This document shows positions 54,648 to 63,360 of a stretch of 64,000 bases of DNA, piece after piece. The position numbers and the translations under genes were made by a program. The stretch's first letter is position 1. Each line of letters begins with the position of its first letter. The notes under the pieces are model-generated. The model was not told where the DNA came from and searched no databases. It saw only the letters and a list, made by a program, of their open reading frames with translations. The DNA comes from Massilibacillus massiliensis (GTDB lineage: Bacteria; Bacillota; Negativicutes; FLKF01): NCBI RefSeq assembly GCF_900086705.1, contig NZ_LT575483.1, positions 3,391,533 through 3,455,532 of the forward strand, written 5' to 3'.

Positions 54648-55047
54648 CTTTAGAATAGCAACGCAGCCGAAAGTCATGATTATTCCAATGATTGATATCA
54701 TGCTTTTTTTACTTGTGTTTTTTATGGTCAGTACGGTATATATGGTGAACCTAAATGTTTTACCTGTAAATTTACCGACAGCGGCTGCAGCGGAGCGTGA
54801 AACCAAACCGAATTTGATTTCAATTACTGTTACTGAAGAGGGAATTGTTCTTTATGATAAAGAGCAAGTACCAACCAATAATTTGGCTGGTCGTATTCAG
54901 GAGTCTCTGACTGCGGATACGGAGACGGTTTTTGTTTTGCGCGGTGATCGGAAAACATCCTATGAAGACATTGCAGAGGTGTTGGATGTACTGAAACAGT
55001 CCGGTGCACGTCACGTATCTATTGCGACTGAACGAAAGGGGAGGTAG
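54637..55047 (+). CDS. exbD: ExbD/TolR-family protein
   Basis: The 136-residue protein has one membrane helix with the key aspartate (MIIPMIDIMLFLLVFFMVST) and a periplasmic domain (TVFVLRGDRKTSYEDIAEVL). It overlaps exbB by 11 bases. It forms the ExbBD motor. Confidence 0.93.
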   Translation: MRRDFRIATQPKVMIIPMIDIMLFLLVFFMVSTVYMVNLNVLPVNLPTAAAAERETKPNLISITVTEEGIVLYDKEQVPTNNLAGRIQESLTADTETVFVLRGDRKTSYEDIAEVLDVLKQSGARHVSIATERKGR

Positions 55048-55052
55048 TTCGT

Positions 55053-55712
55053 TTGCAGTATCCTACACACTGGCGTATGGCTTTTTTTGCAGCCTTTTTC
55101 TTTCATTTGGTTGTTTGGCTGACGGGGAGTTTTTTCTTCCGCTACTTTCATGAACCGCCGGTTGCCGATGCGTCTGTACAAGTTTTGGAATGGGAAGATG
55201 TTGCAGAGGAAGATAATTCTTTGTTACATAGCCCTATTGCCGCGAATCTTGAAGAAAAGCAGGAAGAGGAACCTGTGCAAGAGCAAAAGCCAGAGGAAAT
55301 TTTAGAAGAGGAAATAAGTCCGATTATTGCAGAGGAAGATGATATACCGACTGCTAAATTAGAAGAAATGATTGAAGAAATGAAGGTAAATCAGCCGGCT
55401 ATCGTGATTCGAAAAGCAACGGGAAATGGTGGACAACAAATGGGGAAACCGCCTATTGTACTCGAAAAATTTTATCCAGCGGATGATCTCGTGAAATTTC
55501 GTGGCAGGGTAAATATACGGGCTACAATTAGTAAAGAAGGTAAAATTATTGATACGAAAGTAATGGTTACTTCGGGCAAATATAGTGTGGATCAGATTGC
55601 GATGTCGGCGGTACGCCGCTGGACGTTTAAACCTGCACTGGATGCAGAAGGAAAGCCGATGGAATGTTTTAGGATGATTTCGATTCCTTTTAATGTTCCG
55701 CATAGAAAGTAA
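55053..55712 (+). CDS. tonB: TonB energy-transducing protein
   Basis: The 219-residue protein has an N-terminal membrane anchor (MAFFAAFFFHLVVWLTGSFF) and a long glutamate/proline-rich spacer. Its C-terminal TonB domain includes VNIRATISKEGKIIDTKVMV and SAVRRWTFKPALDAEGKPME. It implies outer-membrane receptors and therefore a diderm cell. No receptor gene is in the window. TTG 55053 follows AAAGGGGAGG. Confidence 0.92.
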   Translation: MQYPTHWRMAFFAAFFFHLVVWLTGSFFFRYFHEPPVADASVQVLEWEDVAEEDNSLLHSPIAANLEEKQEEEPVQEQKPEEILEEEISPIIAEEDDIPTAKLEEMIEEMKVNQPAIVIRKATGNGGQQMGKPPIVLEKFYPADDLVKFRGRVNIRATISKEGKIIDTKVMVTSGKYSVDQIAMSAVRRWTFKPALDAEGKPMECFRMISIPFNVPHRK

Positions 55713-55732
55713 ATTTTTTTTGACATATGAAT

Positions 55733-55751
55733 GATAATGATGCTCAATATC
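55733..55751 (+). promoter_or_regulatory. Second Fur-box-like site, upstream of FTR1
   Basis: GATAATGATGCTCAATATC matches 16 of 19 positions of the Fur consensus. A TTGACA hexamer lies just upstream (55720-55725), but no clear -10 is seen. It may give the transport genes their own iron control. Confidence 0.55.
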
Positions 55752-55767
55752 AAAAGGGTGTGATGAA

Positions 55768-56973
55768 ATGAAAAAGTTTTTAATGTTTTTTGCTATAATT
55801 TTATTTTTTTCTAATCTTTCATTAGGGGAGGCTGCACCTAAATGGGATCAGGTTGCAACGCATATTCACCAAGAGATGGAGATTGCTTTAGACCTTTATG
55901 AAACAGGAGATCAAGAAGGGGCAAAAAAAGCAATCAATGATATTTATTATGGAATTTATGAAAAAGATGGTTTAGAGACCGCCATTCGTAGGACGGTAGC
56001 AACTAAAAATGCAAACCTTACAGAATATGAATTTTACACGGTGAAAAAACTTATGCGTACCGGAGCCCCTTCGAGCGAAGTACGTGCTTCGGCGGATACT
56101 CTACTTGGAATGATTGATCGTGATGTACAAGCAATGCAAGGCAAGCATGCAAACCAAGGAGGCTGGGCCTCTTTTTGGACAGCATTTTTGATTCTACTGC
56201 GGGAAGGCATCGAAGCAATTTTGGTGCTAGCAGCAATTATTGCTTATTTATATAAATCCGGTAATAAAAAATATCTTGATTCTGTCTATAATGCTTCAAT
56301 TGCAGCAATTGTTGCAAGTTTTATTACGGCATATGTTTTCAATATGATAACCAACAAATTTGGTGCTGGTGCGAATCAGGAAATTTTAGAGGGTGTTACA
56401 GTATTGATTGCTGCGGCTGTACTTTTATCAGTCAGTTTTTGGATGGGCGGAAAAGCGAATGCAAAAGCTTGGGATGCTTATATTCAAGGTATGGTTAAGG
56501 AAACAATCAGCAGTGGCAGAGCAAAGGCACTTGGCTTTGCAGCTTTTTTAGCGGTTTACCGTGAAGGTGCAGAAGTTGTTTTGTTTTATCAAGCATTATT
56601 TAATAGTGCGGCCGGCGACGTTGAAATGATTTGGTTTGGATTTGCAGTGGCATGTGTTGCGTTGGCGATCATTTTTGCACTTGTTCGTTATGGCACGCTG
56701 CGAATTCCATTGCGTCCGTTTTTTATGGGTACGAGTATTTTCATGTATATATTGGCTGTAAGCTTTACTGGCAGTGGCATTGCAGAATTACAGGAAGGAG
56801 GAATTATCAGTATGACACTTGTGGAAGGAATACCAGTGCCGAGCATTGATATTTTAGGAATTTATCCAACTTATGAGACTTTAATTGCACAGGTGATTTT
56901 ATTGGGTGCTGCTGCTGTAAGTATTGTTTGCTATAGAAGAAAACAGAGTGAGAAAATACAAGGCTCTGTGTAA
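55768..56973 (+). CDS. FTR1-family iron permease
   Basis: The 401-residue protein has a signal peptide (MKKFLMFFAIILFFSNLSLG), an extracytoplasmic helical domain of about 110 residues, and a membrane domain of about seven helices. Two iron-binding R-E-G-x-E motifs are visible: LLREGIEAILVL and VYREGAEVVLFY. It moves ferric iron delivered by the P19-like partner encoded next. GGGTGTGATG precedes the ATG. Confidence 0.95.
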   Translation: MKKFLMFFAIILFFSNLSLGEAAPKWDQVATHIHQEMEIALDLYETGDQEGAKKAINDIYYGIYEKDGLETAIRRTVATKNANLTEYEFYTVKKLMRTGAPSSEVRASADTLLGMIDRDVQAMQGKHANQGGWASFWTAFLILLREGIEAILVLAAIIAYLYKSGNKKYLDSVYNASIAAIVASFITAYVFNMITNKFGAGANQEILEGVTVLIAAAVLLSVSFWMGGKANAKAWDAYIQGMVKETISSGRAKALGFAAFLAVYREGAEVVLFYQALFNSAAGDVEMIWFGFAVACVALAIIFALVRYGTLRIPLRPFFMGTSIFMYILAVSFTGSGIAELQEGGIISMTLVEGIPVPSIDILGIYPTYETLIAQVILLGAAAVSIVCYRRKQSEKIQGSV

Positions 56974-57001
56974 TTAGAAAATAAAAAGGAGTTGTTATTT
57001 G

Positions 57002-57556
57002 ATGAATAAGTTGAAAATGTTATTTGGTGTTTGTGCCGCAGTTGTTACTTTCTTTTCTTTTAATGGAGGTGCTTCAGCAGCTGGTTTCCAAGAGTATCCA
57101 ATCGGAGATGAACAAGAAGCGGTAAACGAACATTTTAAAGTTGCTCTTGTGTATTTCCAACCAATTGCAATGGAGCCAGCAGGTATGATGCTTGATCCAG
57201 ATAAAGCAGATATTCATTTAGAAACAGATATTCATGCGACGGAAGGAAATGACACAGGCTTTGGTGTAGGTGAATGGATTCCTTACCTTACTGTACATTA
57301 TAAACTTACAAAACAAGAAACGGGAGAATCCGTTGAAGGTACATTTATGCCAATGAGTGCAGATGATGGTCCGCATTATGGCGCAAATCTTAAAATGTTA
57401 GGTGCAGGCACTTATAATTGTGAATTTACATTTGAAAGTCCAGAACGTATGCATTATGGATTGCATGTGGACAAAGAAACCGGTGTAGAAGGACGTTTCT
57501 GGAAAAAACCAGTTGTTATGAATTGGACATTTAATTATGTTCCTAGACAATGGTAA
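57002..57556 (+). CDS. P19/Tp34-family periplasmic iron-binding protein
   Basis: The roughly 184-residue protein has a signal peptide ending in GGASAAG and the P19 pattern. The pattern comprises IAMEPAGMMLDPDKADIHLE, DIHATEGN, GEWIPYLTVHYKL and ADDGPHYGANLKMLGAG. Met, Glu and His residues bind copper/iron in homologues. It pairs with FTR1 in a known high-affinity iron system. AAGGAG precedes the start; TTG 56999 is an alternative. Confidence 0.94.
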   Translation: MNKLKMLFGVCAAVVTFFSFNGGASAAGFQEYPIGDEQEAVNEHFKVALVYFQPIAMEPAGMMLDPDKADIHLETDIHATEGNDTGFGVGEWIPYLTVHYKLTKQETGESVEGTFMPMSADDGPHYGANLKMLGAGTYNCEFTFESPERMHYGLHVDKETGVEGRFWKKPVVMNWTFNYVPRQW

Positions 57557-57576
57557 GTAAAAATTAAATTTAAAGG

Positions 57577-57618
57577 TTCCTGTCCGATTGAGGTTATCTT
57601 TACCGGGCAGGAATTTTT
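57577..57618 (+). terminator. Intercistronic terminator after the P19 gene
   Basis: TTCCTGTCCG pairs with CGGGCAGGAA (one G-U) and is followed by T5. It could reduce transcription of the downstream ABC genes relative to FTR1-P19. Confidence 0.75.
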
Positions 57619-57637
57619 ATATTGAGAGGAATAGCCT

Positions 57638-58900
57638 ATGATACAGACTTTTTTACAACAATTTATTCCGGTAATGGAACAAGGGGTTGCATTGGTTGTT
57701 CCATTGGGAATTTTACTGGCAATTCTTTTACGGGTGAAGTTAGACTCTTATAAAAAAGTTTTTTGGCGCGCTATCTTTTGGGGTTTTTGGGGCTCGGTTT
57801 TTATCATTGCAGCAAAGGTTGGTACGCGTAACGCAGTAAGTCGTGAAGTATTTGAAGGTATTGCGAGTGTGATTGCGATACTTGGCGAATTGAGTTTATT
57901 AGCACTTTTTTTTCGTAAGAATCAAGAGAAGAATGAAATCGTGGAGAAAAAGCTTACGAGTGCTATTTTTGCCACGGTTCTAGCACTTTGTTTATATCAT
58001 GGTATGGAGATCTGGCTGCTACCGGTTAACATTGTAATTACTGCAGTAGGTGATTATTTTACGCTGACAGTACTGGTGAAATCATTGGGGGTAATTACAG
58101 GTTTAGGTTTTGCAATTCTTAGTGGATATTTGGTGCATAAGGCAGCTGCAGCGCTTTATTATCGTCGGTTACTCTTTGTATTTACTGTACAAATTTTGGC
58201 GATATTTTTGCAGCAGAGCATTTTTATTATACAAATTTTAATGGCAAGACACTTTTTGCCTGGCGGTGCATTGATGAGAATTATGGCACCGTTGATCGAT
58301 CATCAATCCTGGTTTATTTTTATTGTGTTTTTTGTTACCTTGCTGGTACCGATTACTTTATTTCTGCAAAAAAAACCAGAGCGTCCAGAAGGGGCAAATC
58401 CTGCACAATATCGAAAGATTCTTATTCATGCACGGCACAAGTTACGTTGGGGCACAGCAGTTGTGATTTGTTTAGTTTGTATGGTGTCTCTTTCGAGCGT
58501 AGTAAGTTATTACGCGAACAAAGGGGAGGAACTGGTTCCTGCAATTCCTGTAAATTCTGTTGATGGAAAAGTAAATATCCCATTAGAACAGGTACGGGAT
58601 GGACATTTACATCGTTATGTTTATAAAGCGGCAGGTGGAGAAATGGTGCGCTTTATTATTATTCAAAAAGGCGGCTCTTCTTATGGCGTAGGCTTGGATG
58701 CATGTGAAATCTGCGGACCTACCGGGTATTACGAAAAAGATGGGCAGGTCATTTGTAAATTATGTGAAGTTATGATGAATAAGGCCACGATTGGTATGCG
58801 TGGTGGATGTAATCCGGTTCCGCTTGAATATAAAGTAGAGAATGGGCAAGTGAGTATCGCACAGACGAATCTTGAACAAGAGAGAAAACGTTTTAAATAG
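57638..58900 (+). CDS. DUF2318 membrane protein (Fe-S-membrane type)
   Basis: The 420-residue protein has about eight membrane helices and a C-terminal extracytoplasmic domain with CEICGPTGYYEKDGQVICKL, C-x2-M-M and IGMRGGCNPVPLEYK. This is the DUF2318 signature of Campylobacter Cj1660-type proteins. The cysteines may bind a metal or form a redox centre. A role in electron transfer during iron uptake is inferred from context. Confidence 0.9.
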   Translation: MIQTFLQQFIPVMEQGVALVVPLGILLAILLRVKLDSYKKVFWRAIFWGFWGSVFIIAAKVGTRNAVSREVFEGIASVIAILGELSLLALFFRKNQEKNEIVEKKLTSAIFATVLALCLYHGMEIWLLPVNIVITAVGDYFTLTVLVKSLGVITGLGFAILSGYLVHKAAAALYYRRLLFVFTVQILAIFLQQSIFIIQILMARHFLPGGALMRIMAPLIDHQSWFIFIVFFVTLLVPITLFLQKKPERPEGANPAQYRKILIHARHKLRWGTAVVICLVCMVSLSSVVSYYANKGEELVPAIPVNSVDGKVNIPLEQVRDGHLHRYVYKAAGGEMVRFIIIQKGGSSYGVGLDACEICGPTGYYEKDGQVICKLCEVMMNKATIGMRGGCNPVPLEYKVENGQVSIAQTNLEQERKRFK

Positions 58901-58927
58901 AAAACGGGAAGAGAGGAGTGAAAAGAT

Positions 58928-60202
58928 TTGTTTTGGCAGATGGTGAAGGGAGCTGTAGTAAGACAGGGGCGGCGGCTTTTGTTAGTTGCGCTTACTGTTG
59001 CACTTGGGGTATCACTGGCTACAGCGATGCTGAATGTTATGTTCGATGTTGGTGATAAAGTAAATCAGGAGCTAAAAGCGTATGGTGCAAATATCACAGT
59101 AACACCAAAGAATTCTTCCGTATTGAAGGATGTTTATGGTGTGGACACGCTGCATAAAGAATATCTAGAGGAAAGCGATCTTGGAAAAATTAAGACTATT
59201 TTTTGGACGAATAATATTGTTGCATTTGCACCACAGCTTAGTACTTCTTTAGAGCTGCAAGATGGACGGAAAGTGAAGATCAACGGAACTTGGTTTGATC
59301 ATGAAATGTTATTGCCGACTGGGGAGTATTTTTCAACGGGTGAAAAATATCTAAAATCATGGTGGCAGATCGAAGGCGAATGGCCGGATGATCAGCAGCG
59401 TGATCTAGTTATGGTTGGGAAAAAATTAGCGAATGATCTTGGTATACATGTAGGGGATGAAGTTTTTTATAAAGCGGAAAATGACCAAATGGAAAGTTTT
59501 CGTGTCTCTGGAATCGTGAGTGGAGGCGGTAGTGAAGAAAGTGAAATTTTCGCACCGTTGGCTTTGGTTCAAACACTTACTGGGCAGTCCGGCAAAGTTG
59601 AGCAAATTGAGGTTAGTGCAATTACTACGCCAGAAAATGAACTTGCACGCAGGGCGGCTGAGAACCCTAAAAATCTATCGATGAAAGAGTATGAAATTTG
59701 GTATTGTACTGCCTATGTAAGTTCCATTGCATTCCAGATTGAAGAAGTTATTCACAATTCGGCTGCTTATCCAGTTCGGCAGATTGCTGAATCGGAGGGG
59801 AAAATTTTAGATAAGACACAAATGCTGATGTTATTGATTACTGGGCTGAGCCTTTTAAGTGCAGCGCTTGGGGTGTCAAATCTTGTAAGTGCAAATATCA
59901 TGGAAAGAAGCCGTGAGCTTGGTTTATTAAAAGCTTTAGGCGCGACAAATTTAGCGGTCGTCATATTAGTATTGACAGAAATTTTTCTTGCCGGATCTGT
60001 TGGTGGAATACTGGGATACTTTTTAGGGCTTGGATTTGCGCAGATTATCGGGCATACAGTCTTTGGTGCAAGTATTGCAATTCATCTAGCCGTGATTCCT
60101 ATCATTGCAGCATTGATGATACTTGTGCTATTAATCGGAAGTTTACCGGCGATTCGGATGCTGTTATCATTGCGTCCAGCAATTGTCCTTCATGGCAGGT
60201 GA
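58928..60202 (+). CDS. FtsX/MacB-type ABC permease 1
   Basis: The 424-residue permease has one N-terminal helix, a large extracytoplasmic domain and three C-terminal helices (MLMLLITGLSLLSAALGVSN, MERSRELGLLKALGATNLAV). TTG 58928 follows GAGGAG. It forms a pair with the next gene, matching the two permeases of the P19 operon. Confidence 0.92.
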   Translation: MFWQMVKGAVVRQGRRLLLVALTVALGVSLATAMLNVMFDVGDKVNQELKAYGANITVTPKNSSVLKDVYGVDTLHKEYLEESDLGKIKTIFWTNNIVAFAPQLSTSLELQDGRKVKINGTWFDHEMLLPTGEYFSTGEKYLKSWWQIEGEWPDDQQRDLVMVGKKLANDLGIHVGDEVFYKAENDQMESFRVSGIVSGGGSEESEIFAPLALVQTLTGQSGKVEQIEVSAITTPENELARRAAENPKNLSMKEYEIWYCTAYVSSIAFQIEEVIHNSAAYPVRQIAESEGKILDKTQMLMLLITGLSLLSAALGVSNLVSANIMERSRELGLLKALGATNLAVVILVLTEIFLAGSVGGILGYFLGLGFAQIIGHTVFGASIAIHLAVIPIIAALMILVLLIGSLPAIRMLLSLRPAIVLHGR

Positions 60203-60209
60203 TAAAAAA

Positions 60210-61343
60210 ATGATAAAAAAATATAAAATGTATTTTATTATGGTCATCAATGCATTGCTCAGACGAAGGACACGTATGTTGATTGCGTTGCTTGCAGTAG
60301 CAGTGGGGGCGACCATTATTTCTGGAATGATTACAGTTTATAACGAGGTTCCGCAACAAATGGGTCGTGAGTTTCGAGCCTATGGAGCCAATCTACTTCT
60401 TTTACCAGGGAAGAATCATACAACGTTGAAGGAAGAAAATATACAAAAGATGCGTACGCAGCTGAATGGTCACGAAATTGTGGGAATTGCGCCTTTTTTA
60501 TATGAGCGGATAAAGATCAATGAACAGCCTGTTTTTGCTGGTGGGACAGAGTTTTCTATGTTGCAAAAGGTAAGTCCGTATTGGCAAATAAATGGCGAGT
60601 GGCCATCGGTTGGTAAAAAAGAGATTTTGCTGGGGAGTGAAACTGCGAAACGTATGGGAGTCCAGCCAGGTCAAAGTGTGCTGGTGAATATTGGTTCAGA
60701 TTCACCTGAAATGAAATTTGTTGTTTCAGGTATTGTGCGGACAGGTGGTAAAGAGGAACAGTTTGCATTTATGGATTTGGCACTGCTGCAAACCTTATTG
60801 AATAAACCACAAGAAGTTAGTCTTGCACAGGTCAGTGTTGTTGCCGATAAAGCTGCGCTTGAAGCAGTTCGTGCGGAAATTCAGCAAAATGATGCAGAGA
60901 TTGAAGCACAGTTAGTGCAACAAATTGCACGTTCAGAAGATATGGTTTTAGGTAAACTGCAAGTGTTAATCCTTTTGGTTACTTTGGTAATTTTATTACT
61001 TACGTTGATTTGTGTGGCTACGACAATGATGGCAGTTGTTACGGAACGACGTAAGGAAATTGGTTTAAAAAAAGCATTGGGTGCAGAAAACCAGCATATT
61101 ATTTTAGAATTTTTGGGTGAAGGGTGTATCATTGGATTGTTAGGCGGAGTGCTAGGCAGCGCTCTTGGATTTTGGTTTGCACAGAGTGTAAGCATACACG
61201 TTTTTGGCAGAAATCTTGCTTTTGCACCGTCTATCGCTCTTTTATCTGTTATTTTATCTATTGTTGTGACTGGTTTGGCAAGTCTTTTACCAGTGCGTAT
61301 TGCTACAAATGTTGAGCCAGCAGCTGTTTTGCGTGGTGAATGA
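60210..61343 (+). CDS. FtsX/MacB-type ABC permease 2
   Basis: The roughly 377-residue permease has the same layout as its neighbour (IALLAVAVGATIISGMITVY near the N-terminus; VTERRKEIGLKKALGAENQH near the C-terminus). ATG 60210 follows AGGTGAT; starts at 60183 or 60192 would overlap the previous gene. Confidence 0.92.
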   Translation: MIKKYKMYFIMVINALLRRRTRMLIALLAVAVGATIISGMITVYNEVPQQMGREFRAYGANLLLLPGKNHTTLKEENIQKMRTQLNGHEIVGIAPFLYERIKINEQPVFAGGTEFSMLQKVSPYWQINGEWPSVGKKEILLGSETAKRMGVQPGQSVLVNIGSDSPEMKFVVSGIVRTGGKEEQFAFMDLALLQTLLNKPQEVSLAQVSVVADKAALEAVRAEIQQNDAEIEAQLVQQIARSEDMVLGKLQVLILLVTLVILLLTLICVATTMMAVVTERRKEIGLKKALGAENQHIILEFLGEGCIIGLLGGVLGSALGFWFAQSVSIHVFGRNLAFAPSIALLSVILSIVVTGLASLLPVRIATNVEPAAVLRGE

Positions 61344-61354
61344 GGAGGATTGAC

Positions 61355-62023
61355 ATGAGTTTATTAGAATTAAAAAATGTTTCTATGGCCTATGGAGGAA
61401 AAGTTTTCGCGTTGAGGGATGTTGATTTAACCGTAGAAAAGGGAGAATGGTTAGCCGTTATGGGCCCTTCTGGTTCAGGGAAAACAACCTTAATGAATAT
61501 TATTGGTTGTATGGATAAAGCGACTTCTGGATCTGTCATCTTAGATGGGATTGATTTAACGGATGTTACAGCGGAGCAGCTTACGATGCTTCGTCGAGAT
61601 AAAATTGGTATGGTTTTTCAACAATTTCATCTCATTCCGTATCTTACAGCTGTCGAAAATATTATGGTTGCGCAGTATTATCATAGTATGCCGGATAAAA
61701 AAGAGGCTTTGACAGCATTGGCACGAGTTGGGTTAGAAGATCGGGCGGAACATCTGCCAAGCCAGCTTTCAGGAGGAGAGCAGCAGCGTGTCTGTATTGC
61801 ACGTGCACTTATTAATTATCCTGTTTTAATTTTGGCTGATGAACCTACGGGAAATTTGGATGAAGCGAATGAGAAATTGGTTATGCAGATTTTTCATGAA
61901 TTGCATCATGAAGGCCATACGATCTTGACAGTTACACATGCGCCGGAAGTTGGTGCCGAAGCACAGCGGTCTATTATCATGGAACATGGTCGCATTGCCA
62001 AGAGAAAAGAGGGGATTGCCTGA
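61355..62023 (+). CDS. ABC transporter ATPase, LolD/MacB type
   Basis: The 222-residue ATPase has Walker A GPSGSGKTT, signature LSGGEQQR and Walker B LILADEPTGNLD. Start at ATG 61355 has GAGGAGG upstream. It energises the two FtsX-type permeases. The cargo is unknown; in such systems it is thought to support iron delivery across the envelope. Confidence 0.94.
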   Translation: MSLLELKNVSMAYGGKVFALRDVDLTVEKGEWLAVMGPSGSGKTTLMNIIGCMDKATSGSVILDGIDLTDVTAEQLTMLRRDKIGMVFQQFHLIPYLTAVENIMVAQYYHSMPDKKEALTALARVGLEDRAEHLPSQLSGGEQQRVCIARALINYPVLILADEPTGNLDEANEKLVMQIFHELHHEGHTILTVTHAPEVGAEAQRSIIMEHGRIAKRKEGIA

Positions 62024-62529
62024 TGCTGCAGATGAAGAAGAAGTATAGTGCATTTGTATTGGCAGGTACTTTGTCAGCCCAGCTTTTAGCTGGCTGTGCT
62101 GCCCAGCAAAGTAATAGCTCTTCTGTAAAAGACAGTGCAGAAAAACCGATGGGGTCATCTGCACCTTGTTGCGATTTGTCAGATGTTAAGGACGGAACGT
62201 ACAATGCCGAAAGTACATCGGACAATTTTATGGGCAAGGGAAGGATTGCAATTTCCATTCAAAATCATAAGATTGTTTCTGTAAATTATATTGGTCTTGA
62301 TCCAGAAGGTAAAATGAAGGCTAGCGATTATGGGAAAACCAATGGGCAGGTTGAAAATCCGGCTTATTATAAAAAAGCACAGCTTGCAGTAACGGCAAAC
62401 ACCGCTTATGCAGAGCAGTTATTACAGGTACAAGAATTAGCAAAAATCGATGCAATTTCTGGTGCTACAGTGTCTTATCAACAATTTATCGAAGCGGCTA
62501 AAACTGCTTTGATGGAAGCAAAAAAGTAG
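62023..62529 (+). CDS. FMN-binding lipoprotein, predicted ApbE substrate
   Basis: The 168-residue protein has a lipobox (LLAGC, Cys25) and an FMN-binding domain (GKGRIAISIQNHKIVSVNYI). The flavinylation motif DAISGATVS spans residues 143-151, with Thr149 as the predicted FMN attachment site. The ATG shares one base with the previous stop. It would sit outside the inner membrane and carry electrons for iron assimilation. Confidence 0.9.
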   Translation: MLQMKKKYSAFVLAGTLSAQLLAGCAAQQSNSSSVKDSAEKPMGSSAPCCDLSDVKDGTYNAESTSDNFMGKGRIAISIQNHKIVSVNYIGLDPEGKMKASDYGKTNGQVENPAYYKKAQLAVTANTAYAEQLLQVQELAKIDAISGATVSYQQFIEAAKTALMEAKK

Positions 62530-62563
62530 AAGTTGATAAAAACAGCAGATCATAATTTAAAAT

Positions 62564-62610
62564 AAACACCCCCCTTTAAATTAAAATTCTTTAAAGGGGG
62601 GTGTTTTGGA
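62564..62610. terminator. Terminator of the iron operon
   Basis: A perfect 17-bp stem (62564-62580 with 62590-62606) includes C6/G6 and ends in TTTT. Confidence 0.9.
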
Positions 62611-62769
62611 TCATTTCCCGCGCAATATTATGATGATTTTTGTCGTTATAACATATCAATATATTTTAAGAAAATGAGCGGAAGTAAAATATCTTGTATA
62701 AAAAAGGATTTATAAGTAAAATAGAGAATTTAATATAATTAAATAATTTAGCTAAAAGAGGAGCGTCCA

Positions 62770-63336
62770 ATGATGAAAAAAATTTCACAATTATTTTTGA
62801 TTGTATGTTTAATTTTATTAAATGTACAGTTTGTATCAGCAGCGGCAAAATCCTGGTCTGATACAGAATATGATTTTTCTAAAGCACATAAACTTTTAAT
62901 TGTTGAGCCAAATTACAATTTTGCTGAAGGCAATGCTACTTCGGAAGAAATCATGAATATGTTATATGAACAAGCAGCAAAATCATTACATATGTTTGCA
63001 TTGAATACAGAAGATGTTGAAAGAAATATTTTGCGTGATACTTCGATTGATCTTGCAAAATTAAAGACTGAAGATGAAAAACAAGCGCAAACTGTTTTTG
63101 AAAATGAGTTTATAAAGTACACGGATCTTTATTTAGTAGCAACGATTGTACATAATTCACGTGTCATGATTTTCTATGATGTATATTCTACACAAACGAA
63201 ACAACCTGTATTTACTTATCAAATTGTAGCATCTTCTACAGATCCTGATAATTTGATGACCTATAAACAATTGACGAAAAGTTTTTATAGAGAATTTAAT
63301 AAAGCAATTAATAAATCAATTAAAGACAAGAAATAG
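62770..63336 (+). CDS. Secreted hypothetical protein
   Basis: The 188-residue protein has a signal peptide (KKISQLFLIVCLILLNVQFV, cut near SAAAK) and a mixed domain (HKLLIVEPNYNFAEGNATSE, YTDLYLVATIVHNSRVMIFY). GAGGAGCG precedes ATG 62770. No family recognised. It is transcribed separately from the iron operon. Confidence 0.7.
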   Translation: MMKKISQLFLIVCLILLNVQFVSAAAKSWSDTEYDFSKAHKLLIVEPNYNFAEGNATSEEIMNMLYEQAAKSLHMFALNTEDVERNILRDTSIDLAKLKTEDEKQAQTVFENEFIKYTDLYLVATIVHNSRVMIFYDVYSTQTKQPVFTYQIVASSTDPDNLMTYKQLTKSFYREFNKAINKSIKDKK

Positions 63337-63360
63337 ATAAAATAAAGGTGTCGCATTTTG

